A stretch of 12,961 nucleotides of DNA from UBA1858 sp045106935 (GTDB taxonomy: Bacteria; Pseudomonadota; Gammaproteobacteria; UBA4575), in NCBI GenBank assembly GCA_045106935.1, contig JBGCFN010000050.1, forward strand, positions 1 to 12,961. The letters run 5' to 3'. The notes beneath the pieces were generated by a model. That model ran no database searches and had not been told where the DNA came from. It saw nothing but the letters and a program-made list of their open reading frames with translations. A program made the translations under genes and the position numbers. This document shows, in pieces, positions 1 through 5,443 of this stretch. Each line of letters starts with the position of its first letter. The first letter of the stretch is position 1.

Positions 1-580
1 CAGATGCGTCAGCCTCAATCGCTACACCATCTCTAGCACGGCTAAAACCATCCAAATTCTTTTCAAGATTTTCTATTGGAGGATTCACTAATTTAATTCG
101 ATCAATTACCGCCAATGCACTTGCATCTTGCCCTACAGGAATGATTGATAAAGTGCCATCGGCTGCGATATCAAGCTTTTCATAGGGAGGCAATGCAATT
201 GGTCCATCATTACCCATAACTGAAAATCCAGCGCCTGTTTGCAATAACCCACCACTAACAACACGCAAATCACCAGCACGCGTATAAGCTTCACCACCAT
301 CAGGTGATTGAATTGCTAACAATCCCTGACCATTGATTGATATATCCAAGTCACGACCTGTTTGTGTGACTTGACCAACATCAAAATTAACGCCAGATCT
401 TTCATCAACACTAAACACTCGACTTGGGTTACCTGCACCATAGACCGGCAGACTTCGAATAGTATCGAAGTCTGCACGAAATCCAGTAGTGTTTGCATTA
501 GCCAAATTATGGGTATTGGTTGCTTGATGCAATTGGATTTGTTTTGCACCATTCATTGCCACGTATAACATCCCATCCAT
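1..580 (-). CDS. flgF: Flagellar proximal rod protein FlgF (5' part only; C-terminus beyond the window edge)
   Basis: Reading the minus strand from the ATG at 580-578 gives a protein beginning MDGMLYVAMNGAKQ, followed by a helix containing HNLANANTTGFRADF. This is the N-terminal rod-family signature (the NxANxxTxGF pattern) typical of FlgF. A further stretch, DISINGQGLLAIQ, matches the start of the variable domain in FlgF/FlgG/FlgE proteins. About 193 codons are visible. The family is usually near 250 residues, so the C-terminal helix lies outside the window. A Shine-Dalgarno GAGGAG sits about 6 bases before the start. FlgF forms part of the periplasmic proximal rod between the FlgB/FlgC layers and FlgG. 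It follows flgE by 28 bases on the same strand, and I see no separate promoter in that gap, so it is probably co-transcribed with flgBCDE. Confidence 0.95.
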   Translation of the reverse strand, partial: MDGMLYVAMNGAKQIQLHQATNTHNLANANTTGFRADFDTIRSLPVYGAGNPSRVFSVDERSGVNFDVGQVTQTGRDLDISINGQGLLAIQSPDGGEAYTRAGDLRVVSGGLLQTGAGFSVMGNDGPIALPPYEKLDIAADGTLSIIPVGQDASALAVIDRIKLVNPPIENLEKNLDGFSRARDGVAIEADAS

Positions 581-608
581 TCTCTACTCCTCTTGTAGGT
601 CAACTTTA

Positions 609-1835
609 TTAAATAATATTAATAATAGTCTGAGTTATCTCATCTGCTGCACCAATTACTTGAGCATTAGACTGGAAGAATCGTTGCGCTTGAATCATGT
701 CAATTAACTCTGCTGTGACATCCACGTTTGATTCTTCTAAAGCGCCAGACTGAACAAGACCCAAATCTGTTGATCCTGGCTCACCTACTAAGGCAGGGCC
801 TGAAGCAAACGATTCTGTCCATAACGAACTACTTGATGGCACTAAACCTTGAGTATTTGAGAAGTTAGCTAATGCCACTTGACCAAATGCATTTGACTCA
901 CCATTAGAGTAACGACCAAAGAGAGTTCCATTTTGGCCAAAGTCTAAACTTGTTAAACGTCCAGTCTCGAATCCATTTTGACTCAATGAAGCCACACCAA
1001 ACGGACTACCAAATTGACTGACATCTGCATAATCAATTGTGTACGCTGTTGATGTACCAACACCACCAGGAGTAAATGCCGCTGAAGTGACCGTCGTACC
1101 AGCACCACCATTAACACCAACAAGATTTCCGCTTGCATCAAAATTTAATAAATCTGGTCCATCCACTTGAGTACCATCTACAAACGCAAAGGCTTCCCAG
1201 TCAGTGGCACTATCACGCCTAAAGTACAAAGAAGTAAGATGTTCTCCACCCAAAGAATCAAAAGTGGTCAGTGAGGTTGAGTGGTTATATGTTGCTGGAT
1301 CAGGACCAGATGCACCCACTGTAAACGCAGGAAGTATTGTTGAAGTCGCATCTAAGTTTGCCCCTAATTCAATTTCTGATGTAATCTGTGGTGCAAGATC
1401 GGCACGATTAACTACAATTGGACCTAAAGCACCCGTGATTACGCCACTCGCATCAGGCTGAAAACCTACCAATTGATTACCGATGGGATCGACAATGTTT
1501 CCATCAAGGTCAACACCAAAGGCGCCTGCTCTTCCATAAAAGCGTTCACCTTCATCCTCTAAAACGAAGAAACCTTGGCCGTTAATCGCTAGATCTAATG
1601 AATTATCTGTAAACGAAAGATCACCATCTGTAAATTCTTGCTGTATTCCTGCGAGTTGGACACCTTGCCCAATGGCATTACTACTGACACCAAATTCAGA
1701 ACTTGCATAAATATCTGAAAATTGCGTACGCGATTTTTTAAATCCGTTAGTCTCACTGTTAGCAATATTATTTGAAATGACTTCCAAGTCATTTTGTGCG
1801 GCGCTAAGGCCAGTTAGTGCTATATCAAATGGCAT
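609..1835 (-). CDS. flgE: Flagellar hook protein FlgE
   Basis: This 408-residue protein has the rod/hook-family N-terminus (MPFDIALTGLSAAQ, then SNNIANSETNGFKKSR at about residues 21-36) and the matching C-terminal helix (ESNVDVTAELIDMIQAQRFF). These helices polymerise in the core of the axial structure. The middle contains the hook-type insert, with ELGANLDATS near residue 157 marking the start of the outer domains. FlgE subunits are exported by the flagellar type III system and assemble under the FlgD cap into the hook, the flexible joint between rod and filament. The length is normal for FlgE. An AAGGAG ribosome site precedes the ATG at 1835. It lies 34 bases downstream of flgD and 28 bases upstream of flgF on the same strand. 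Confidence 0.98.
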   Translation of the reverse strand: MPFDIALTGLSAAQNDLEVISNNIANSETNGFKKSRTQFSDIYASSEFGVSSNAIGQGVQLAGIQQEFTDGDLSFTDNSLDLAINGQGFFVLEDEGERFYGRAGAFGVDLDGNIVDPIGNQLVGFQPDASGVITGALGPIVVNRADLAPQITSEIELGANLDATSTILPAFTVGASGPDPATYNHSTSLTTFDSLGGEHLTSLYFRRDSATDWEAFAFVDGTQVDGPDLLNFDASGNLVGVNGGAGTTVTSAAFTPGGVGTSTAYTIDYADVSQFGSPFGVASLSQNGFETGRLTSLDFGQNGTLFGRYSNGESNAFGQVALANFSNTQGLVPSSSSLWTESFASGPALVGEPGSTDLGLVQSGALEESNVDVTAELIDMIQAQRFFQSNAQVIGAADEITQTIINII

Positions 1836-1869
1836 ATCTTTCTCCTTTAGTATGCAATTTATTAATTAT

Positions 1870-2544
1870 TTATTGAGATATCTTTTGTACATCATTAAAT
1901 AGAATTGTATCGCCGGTCTGTAAGCCCAGTTCTATTGCACTGGATCTAGCAAGATTGACACTCTGAACTTTTGTATCGACGGTGGTTGGCAAGGTCACTT
2001 CATCATCTCCAGCTAACACTGTGGCTGACAAATAATAATTTCCTTCAGGCACTTGATTACCCTGCTCGTCTAAGCCATTCCAGATGAAACTATTCAACCC
2101 TGAATTCACCAATGAGACTTGTTGAGTTTTAACAACTACGCCTGCTGCATTAGTTATTTGCACCTCAGCAGTTCCTGCTTGGTTATTTGAATCTACATAG
2201 GCAGTGACAGGCTCCCCTTCCTTCACTGATATTTGATTACCTTCAACCTGGACACTTTTACCAATTAATCCAGCAGCATTTAGTGCCTGATTACTATTAA
2301 ATCCTTGTGAAAATTCTGCAAAGGATTCATTGAGGTTATTCACACCATCGACGGTGCCAAATTGCGCAAGCTGTCCAATGAAGGCTCCATTTTCTACTGG
2401 CTCAAACGGATCCTGATTTTGAATTTGAGCAACAATCAGTTGTAAAAAGTCTTCTTGACCTAACTCTTTACTATTTGCGATATCATTTTGAAATCTCTGC
2501 ACGCCAAACTGACTGTTCAATGCTGAATTTGTGCCTATTTCCAT
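1870..2544 (-). CDS. flgD: Flagellar hook cap / scaffold protein FlgD
   Basis: The 224-residue protein carries the FlgD hallmark at about residues 29-65: LGQEDFLQLIVAQIQNQDP followed by GAFIGQLAQFGTV. The rest fits the FlgD beta-rich (Ig-like/Tudor) region, including SGLNSFIWNGLDEQGNQVPEG (about residues 147-168), a FlgIg-type motif. FlgD sits at the tip of the growing hook, guides FlgE polymerisation and is discarded when the hook is complete. An AGGGAGA ribosome site overlaps the end of flgC and precedes the ATG at 2544. The gap to flgC is 14 bases, so translation is probably coupled within the operon. Confidence 0.97.
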   Translation of the reverse strand: MEIGTNSALNSQFGVQRFQNDIANSKELGQEDFLQLIVAQIQNQDPFEPVENGAFIGQLAQFGTVDGVNNLNESFAEFSQGFNSNQALNAAGLIGKSVQVEGNQISVKEGEPVTAYVDSNNQAGTAEVQITNAAGVVVKTQQVSLVNSGLNSFIWNGLDEQGNQVPEGNYYLSATVLAGDDEVTLPTTVDTKVQSVNLARSSAIELGLQTGDTILFNDVQKISQ

Positions 2545-2558
2545 TTATAGTCTCCCTG

Positions 2559-2975
2559 CTATTCGCCTAAGCGTAACGTTTGTAGAAGCAAATCTTTTGA
2601 TGTATTCATTACTTCCACATTATTTTGATATCCACGCGATGCCGACATCATGTTGGTCATTTCCTCGATAGGATTAACATTAGATAAATAAATATAACCT
2701 TCGTCATCCGCTAATGGGTTGCCTGGCTCATATCGTTTTGGTGCCTCTGCATCATTTTCAACAATCCCTAGAGTTTGCACACCAACATTGCTACTTTGAG
2801 TATTAAATGCATCTTTATACATAGCAGAGAAAACTGGGTTTCTTGCTTTGTAAGCAGCCTCTTCATTTCCAGCCACTGACTGTGCATTGGAAATATTACT
2901 TGCAGTGACATTAAGTCGAACGCTTTGCGCACTTAGTCCACTACCTGAAATATCAAAAATATTAAATAATGACAT
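2559..2975 (-). CDS. flgC: Flagellar proximal rod protein FlgC
   Basis: A 138-residue protein, the usual FlgC size. Its N-terminus reads FDISGSGLSAQSVRLNVTAS with NISNAQS, the FlgC form of the rod-protein helix. The C-terminus holds the typical NPIEEMTNMMSASRGYQNNV segment and ends in TLRLGE. FlgC forms a layer of the proximal rod together with FlgB and FlgF. The gene begins 5 bases after flgB. Its ribosome site (AGAGGTGA) is made from the last codons of flgB, an arrangement that usually couples translation of the two genes. Confidence 0.97.
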   Translation of the reverse strand: MSLFNIFDISGSGLSAQSVRLNVTASNISNAQSVAGNEEAAYKARNPVFSAMYKDAFNTQSSNVGVQTLGIVENDAEAPKRYEPGNPLADDEGYIYLSNVNPIEEMTNMMSASRGYQNNVEVMNTSKDLLLQTLRLGE

Positions 2976-2980
2976 TATTT

Positions 2981-3388
2981 CTATTCACCTCTTAGGGTTC
3001 TAATTAACCCACTAATTTTTTTACCCAAGATAGACAAGCTAGCTTGATAACGTATAGCATTTTCAGTAAATGCTGATTTTTCAAAATCTGAGTCGACAGT
3101 ATTTCCATCAAGTGAAGCATGTGACGGCACTCGATAACGTATTGCTTGACTAGCAATACCATTTAGGTCAGTTGAAAAGTGTTGCGAACTACTTTTGGAT
3201 AATTTGACACTGCTCTGTAGTTGGCCACCTTGTAAGCTTTCAAAGGCCGACTTAAAATCAATATCCTTCGCTTTATAATTTGGTGTGTCAGAGTTTGCTA
3301 AGTTTGCTGCTAACATTTCTGAACGCGCTGCACGCAATGTAATTGCTTGTTCGTGAACACCAAAAAGTTTTTCGATTGGACTAGCCAT
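2981..3388 (-). CDS. flgB: Flagellar basal-body rod protein FlgB (first gene of the rod-hook operon)
   Basis: A 135-residue protein containing LRAARSEMLAANLANSDTPN followed by YKAKDIDF (about residues 19-45), the FlgB signature. A C-terminal block, SLDGNTVDSDFEKSAFTENAIRYQ (about residues 92-115), is also characteristic. FlgB is the rod subunit nearest the MS ring and export gate. It is the first gene of the flgBCDEF transcription unit. I see no clear Shine-Dalgarno before the ATG at 3388, and the leader is A/T rich, so initiation may rely on an unstructured leader. A strong sigma-54 promoter match lies about 36-50 bases upstream. Confidence 0.97.
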   Translation of the reverse strand: MASPIEKLFGVHEQAITLRAARSEMLAANLANSDTPNYKAKDIDFKSAFESLQGGQLQSSVKLSKSSSQHFSTDLNGIASQAIRYRVPSHASLDGNTVDSDFEKSAFTENAIRYQASLSILGKKISGLIRTLRGE

Positions 3389-3419
3389 TAAGTTTTTTAC
3401 AAAATTTATTTGTTATAGC

Positions 3420-3446
3420 TAAAGCAATCGCTGTGCCAGCCGATAA
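3420..3446 (+). promoter_or_regulatory. Sigma-28 (FliA) promoter directed toward flgA
   Basis: The plus strand reads TAAAGCAA, an 11-base spacer, then GCCGATAA. The -10 element is a perfect match to the FliA consensus GCCGATAA, and the -35 element matches TAAAG of TAAAGTTT. Transcription would start near 3453 and run about 187 bases before flgA, the nearest plus-strand gene. The site physically coincides with the sigma-54 promoter of flgB on the opposite strand. Confidence 0.75.
3424..3438 (-). promoter_or_regulatory. Sigma-54 (RpoN) promoter for flgBCDEF
   Basis: On the minus strand the bases read TGGCAC-AGCGA-TTGC. This matches the core RpoN consensus TGGCAC-N5-TTGC at every defined position, including the invariant -24 GG and -12 GC at the correct spacing. 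Transcription would start near 3412 and give a leader of roughly 25 bases before flgB. RpoN control of the rod-hook operon is established in Pseudomonas and Vibrio. The same bases are also occupied by a sigma-28 match on the other strand. Confidence 0.88.
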
Positions 3447-3508
3447 CTACCGACCAGAATCAAAAGTAAACCTTTCATCTCTGAAAACAATTGAATAACT
3501 TTCAGATG

Positions 3509-3525
3509 TTGCCGCCAGGCGGCAA
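3509..3525. repeat. GC-rich inverted repeat in the flgB-flgA control region
   Basis: TTGCCGCC-A-GGCGGCAA is an exact 8-bp inverted repeat around a single base, conspicuous in an otherwise AT-rich region. It lies upstream of the sigma-54 promoter of flgB and inside the leader expected from the sigma-28 promoter toward flgA. It could be an operator for a dimeric regulator, an enhancer site, or an RNA hairpin. It lacks a T run, so it is not a typical intrinsic terminator. I do not recognise the motif. Confidence 0.5.
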
Positions 3526-3579
3526 TAGTTGCATGCATCGTATTTAACAAATGAAGCTCTTTTAGCTATGCATAATAGT

Positions 3580-3595
3580 CGGCATGAACATTGCA
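3580..3595 (+). promoter_or_regulatory. Candidate sigma-54 promoter proximal to flgA
   Basis: CGGCAT-GAACA-TTGCA resembles TGGCAC-N5-TTGCA. The invariant GG and GC are present, ten bases apart as required, and TTGCA is perfect, but the -24 element has two mismatches. Transcription would begin near 3606, leaving about 34 bases before flgA. It is weaker than the flgB promoter. Confidence 0.5.
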
Positions 3596-3610
3596 GCATT
3601 CTCTTGTAGC

Positions 3611-3624
3611 GTTAAATAATTGAC
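3611..3624 (+). promoter_or_regulatory. FleQ-like box just upstream of flgA
   Basis: GTTAAATAATTGAC matches 11 of 14 positions of the FleQ consensus I recall from Pseudomonas aeruginosa (GTCAATAAATTGAC). It overlaps a second inverted repeat, TAATTG-ACGA-CAATTA (3617-3632). The box would lie just downstream of the start site predicted from the sigma-54 candidate at 3580-3595. FleQ is known to bind downstream of RpoN promoters of several flagellar operons in P. aeruginosa. No FleQ gene is in this window. Confidence 0.35.
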
Positions 3625-3639
3625 GACAATTAAACTGAG

Positions 3640-4374
3640 ATGATGAATAGAATAAATAAGGTATTAATACTCATGCTGGCTCTGTTACTCATATATATAA
3701 GTAGCAGTGCCGCATTCGCTGAAAACAATCGAGCTTTGCAGCAATTCCAATCGCATAGCGATATCACTTCATCGGTAAAAGAATTTATTAGTGACTCCAT
3801 CAACATGAATGACGATTCCATAAAAATCACTACCAAGCCTTTAGATAAAAGGCTCAAATTGCATCAATGTGGAATTCCATTGCAAGCATATTGGCCGCCA
3901 GGCGCGCATCCGTCAGGTCATACCTCTGTTGGTATCCGCTGCAATGATGACAAACCGTGGAAAATCTATATAAGCGCGCAGATAAAACAATATCAAGAAG
4001 TGTGGATAACAAGAACCGCAGTCTCTCGCGGTACAATACTTGATCGCTCACATGTTGCACTTGAGCGGAAAGAGGTTAGTAATCACAACCGTGAATACTT
4101 TAGCATTGACCGCAGCCCTGTTGGCTTAATCACTAAAAGACCACTGCGTAGAGGTGATATTGTGCAAGTCTTAGCATTGGAAAAACCAATGGCAGTAAAA
4201 CGTGGTGATCGTGTCATTGTTATTGCACGTGTCAATGGCTTAGAAATTCGCACTGCTGCCACCGCATTAAATTCTGCAGCAGAAGGTGATCGAATACGGG
4301 TAAAGAATCTTTCTAGTAAAAAAGAGCTAGAGGGGACATTACATAAGAATAGCGTGGTTCATATAAATATTTGA
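3640..4374 (+). CDS. flgA: Flagellar P-ring assembly chaperone FlgA
   Basis: A 244-residue secreted protein. Residues 1-27 form a signal peptide (basic NRINK, hydrophobic core, cleavage probably after AFA at 27), so it acts in the periplasm, where it helps FlgI build the P ring. Two cysteines (about C78 and C102) lie in the N-terminal half, where FlgA homologues carry a disulfide. Residues about 121-182 form a SAF domain (VWITRTAVSRGTILDRSHV, then RPLRRGDIVQ). A C-terminal beta domain follows (VKRGDRVIVIARVNGLEIRTAATAL). Two consecutive ATGs (3640 and 3643) are possible starts and neither has a good ribosome site. The gene is divergent from flgB and precedes flgMN, as in pseudomonads and vibrios. 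Confidence 0.96.
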   Translation: MMNRINKVLILMLALLLIYISSSAAFAENNRALQQFQSHSDITSSVKEFISDSINMNDDSIKITTKPLDKRLKLHQCGIPLQAYWPPGAHPSGHTSVGIRCNDDKPWKIYISAQIKQYQEVWITRTAVSRGTILDRSHVALERKEVSNHNREYFSIDRSPVGLITKRPLRRGDIVQVLALEKPMAVKRGDRVIVIARVNGLEIRTAATALNSAAEGDRIRVKNLSSKKELEGTLHKNSVVHINI

Positions 4375-4395
4375 AAAATTTATATGGTATTTTAT

Positions 4396-4422
4396 TAAAG
4401 AAGTGGCGATATTTGCCGATAT
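4396..4422 (+). promoter_or_regulatory. Sigma-28 (FliA) promoter for flgM(N)
   Basis: TAAAGAAG, an 11-base spacer, then GCCGATAT. This matches 5 of 8 bases of the FliA -35 consensus (all of TAAAG) and 7 of 8 of the -10 consensus. Transcription would start near 4429, about 20 bases before flgM. A FliA-driven flgM promoter is a well-known feedback in other flagellar systems: the anti-sigma factor's own gene is turned on by the sigma factor it inhibits. Confidence 0.85.
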
Positions 4423-4449
4423 ATGGATATCAGGAAAAGGTAAGAGAAG

Positions 4450-4773
4450 ATGACAGACGTGATTAGAAATATTAGTTCAAACAACCAGATAAACGGTTCT
4501 GGATCAAAATCAGCAGCAAAACCATCTGATGATGCAGCGACAAGCCAAAAGGCGAATTCTGCGAGTACATCAGCCAGTGCTACTGCAGACCAGGTTGATC
4601 TCACCAATTCTGCACAGAAGCTAGATCAAGTAATTTCTAGCTTATCGTCAGAGCCTATTGTTGATCGACAAAAAGTAGATGAAATCAAATCTGCGCTAGC
4701 CGAGGGCCGCTATGAAGTAAATAGCTCTGTGATTGCAGACAAGTTAATCGAGATCGATGAGCTACTTAAGTAG
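4450..4773 (+). CDS. flgM: Anti-sigma-28 factor FlgM
   Basis: A 107-residue protein with a low-complexity Ser/Ala/Thr-rich N-terminal half (residues about 10-48), as expected for the disordered export region of FlgM. The conserved sigma-binding C-terminal half reads VDLTNSAQKLDQVISSL, then PIVDRQKVDEIKSALAEGRYEVNSSVIADKLI. FlgM holds FliA inactive in the cytoplasm until the hook is complete. It is then exported through the flagellum and late genes are released. A purine-rich ribosome region (AAGAGAAG) precedes the ATG. It lies 75 bases after flgA with its own sigma-28 promoter, so it can be expressed both from the flgA transcript and by FliA. Confidence 0.96.
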   Translation: MTDVIRNISSNNQINGSGSKSAAKPSDDAATSQKANSASTSASATADQVDLTNSAQKLDQVISSLSSEPIVDRQKVDEIKSALAEGRYEVNSSVIADKLIEIDELLK

Positions 4774-4814
4774 TTCATCTTTAACTCAGAACTAGAAAAC
4801 CACGGAACGGTATT

Positions 4815-5243
4815 ATGAATAATCAAGATTCAGATCAAGTCATCACCGAATTACAAAATTGTATTAATATTTTCCTAGATCAGCTATCGGCCGAAAGAGA
4901 ATTACTTTTAGCCGGCAATGCGAATGATTTAAATAAAATTACCTTACAAAAACAAGACACGATCACACAATTATCTAAATTAGAGGCGCAATTCTCTCCT
5001 CTATTAAATAATTTTGAAGGTGACAAAGCATTAAATGAAAAATGGCAACACACGATTAACTTACTTAAGACATGTCAGCAGAAGAATGCTGAAAATAGTT
5101 CTCTCGTAAACAACCGTCTCAAACAAACGACAAATACATTAAACCAATTACATTCACTTTTTGATTCGGGCCATTCAGTCACCTACAGTGAAGATGGCAA
5201 TCAAATCATCACTTCGGAACCAAATCGCTCCGTTCATGCCTAA
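4815..5243 (+). CDS. flgN: Flagellar export chaperone FlgN
   Basis: A 142-residue, highly charged and predicted helical protein with the FlgN pattern: an N-terminal helix (VITELQNCINIFLDQLSAERELLLAGNANDLNKIT), a central linker and a second long helix (NRLKQTTNTLNQLHSLF). The length is normal for the family. FlgN keeps the hook-filament junction proteins FlgK and FlgL soluble and delivers them to the export apparatus. Assignment rests on this helical pattern together with the position 41 bases after flgM, the standard flgMN pair. The ribosome site is weak. No classic T-rich terminator follows, but a large palindrome lies 40 bases downstream. Confidence 0.9.
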   Translation: MNNQDSDQVITELQNCINIFLDQLSAERELLLAGNANDLNKITLQKQDTITQLSKLEAQFSPLLNNFEGDKALNEKWQHTINLLKTCQQKNAENSSLVNNRLKQTTNTLNQLHSLFDSGHSVTYSEDGNQIITSEPNRSVHA

Positions 5244-5282
5244 TTGATCTAGTCGGCATCGTCATAATCTAGTAAAAAGAAC

Positions 5283-5330
5283 ATTGTCAAGCCTTTATCG
5301 TCAATTAATTGACGATAAAGGCTTGACAAT
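5283..5330. repeat. Perfect 48-bp palindrome with a FleQ-like core
   Basis: Each base from 5283 to 5306 pairs with its partner from 5330 back to 5307, giving two 24-base arms with no mismatch and no spacer. The central 14 bases (5300-5313), GTCAATTAATTGAC, differ at one position from the Pseudomonas FleQ consensus as I recall it (GTCAATAAATTGAC). TTGACA hexamers on the two strands (plus 5323-5328, minus 5290-5285) could act as sigma-70 -35 boxes, but I find no good -10 partner for either. The element sits between flgN and a degenerate GGDEF gene. It may be an operator, a transcript-end hairpin protecting flgMN mRNA, or both. Confidence 0.85.
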
Positions 5331-5349
5331 TGTAAACAGTTGTTAACTT

Positions 5350-5365
5350 CTAAGTAACTAAGTAA
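5350..5365 (+). repeat. Tandem direct repeat, two copies of CTAAGTAA
   Basis: Two adjacent exact copies of an 8-base unit lie between the palindrome and the GGDEF-like gene at 5444. The surrounding 100 bases are very AT rich. Nearby, TTGTAC and TATATT spaced by 16 bases (about 5366-5393) make a weak sigma-70 promoter candidate. The repeat may be chance in AT-rich DNA. Confidence 0.3.
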
Positions 5366-5443
5366 TTGTACTAATAATTACTATGACTATATTTTATTAC
5401 TATTAACTAAAGTCAAATAATGAATAAATTAAAGAAATTATAG

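Noticed and set aside
362..568. Plus-strand open frame opposite flgF
   Set aside because: It is antisense to clear flgF coding sequence and its translation resembles no protein family.
3400..3415. AT-rich inverted repeat near the flgB start site as a FleQ box
   Set aside because: Only the central AATAAATT agrees with the consensus. The flanking GTC/GAC half-sites are missing.
4884..4910. Antisense sigma-28-like site in flgN (TAAAAGTA-N11-GCCGATAG, minus strand)
   Set aside because: Spacing is right, but both elements carry mismatches, it lies inside coding sequence, and there is no minus-strand gene for it to serve nearby.
5283..5330. Palindrome read as a standard intrinsic terminator for flgMN
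   Set aside because: The stem is strong but there is no T run on either side and no normal loop. It may still stop or protect transcripts, so it is listed as a repeat rather than a terminator.
5420..5443. Seven-codon ORF (MNKLKKL) ending in TAG immediately before the ATG at 5444, possible leader peptide
   Set aside because: No ribosome site of its own, and such short frames are common in AT-rich DNA.
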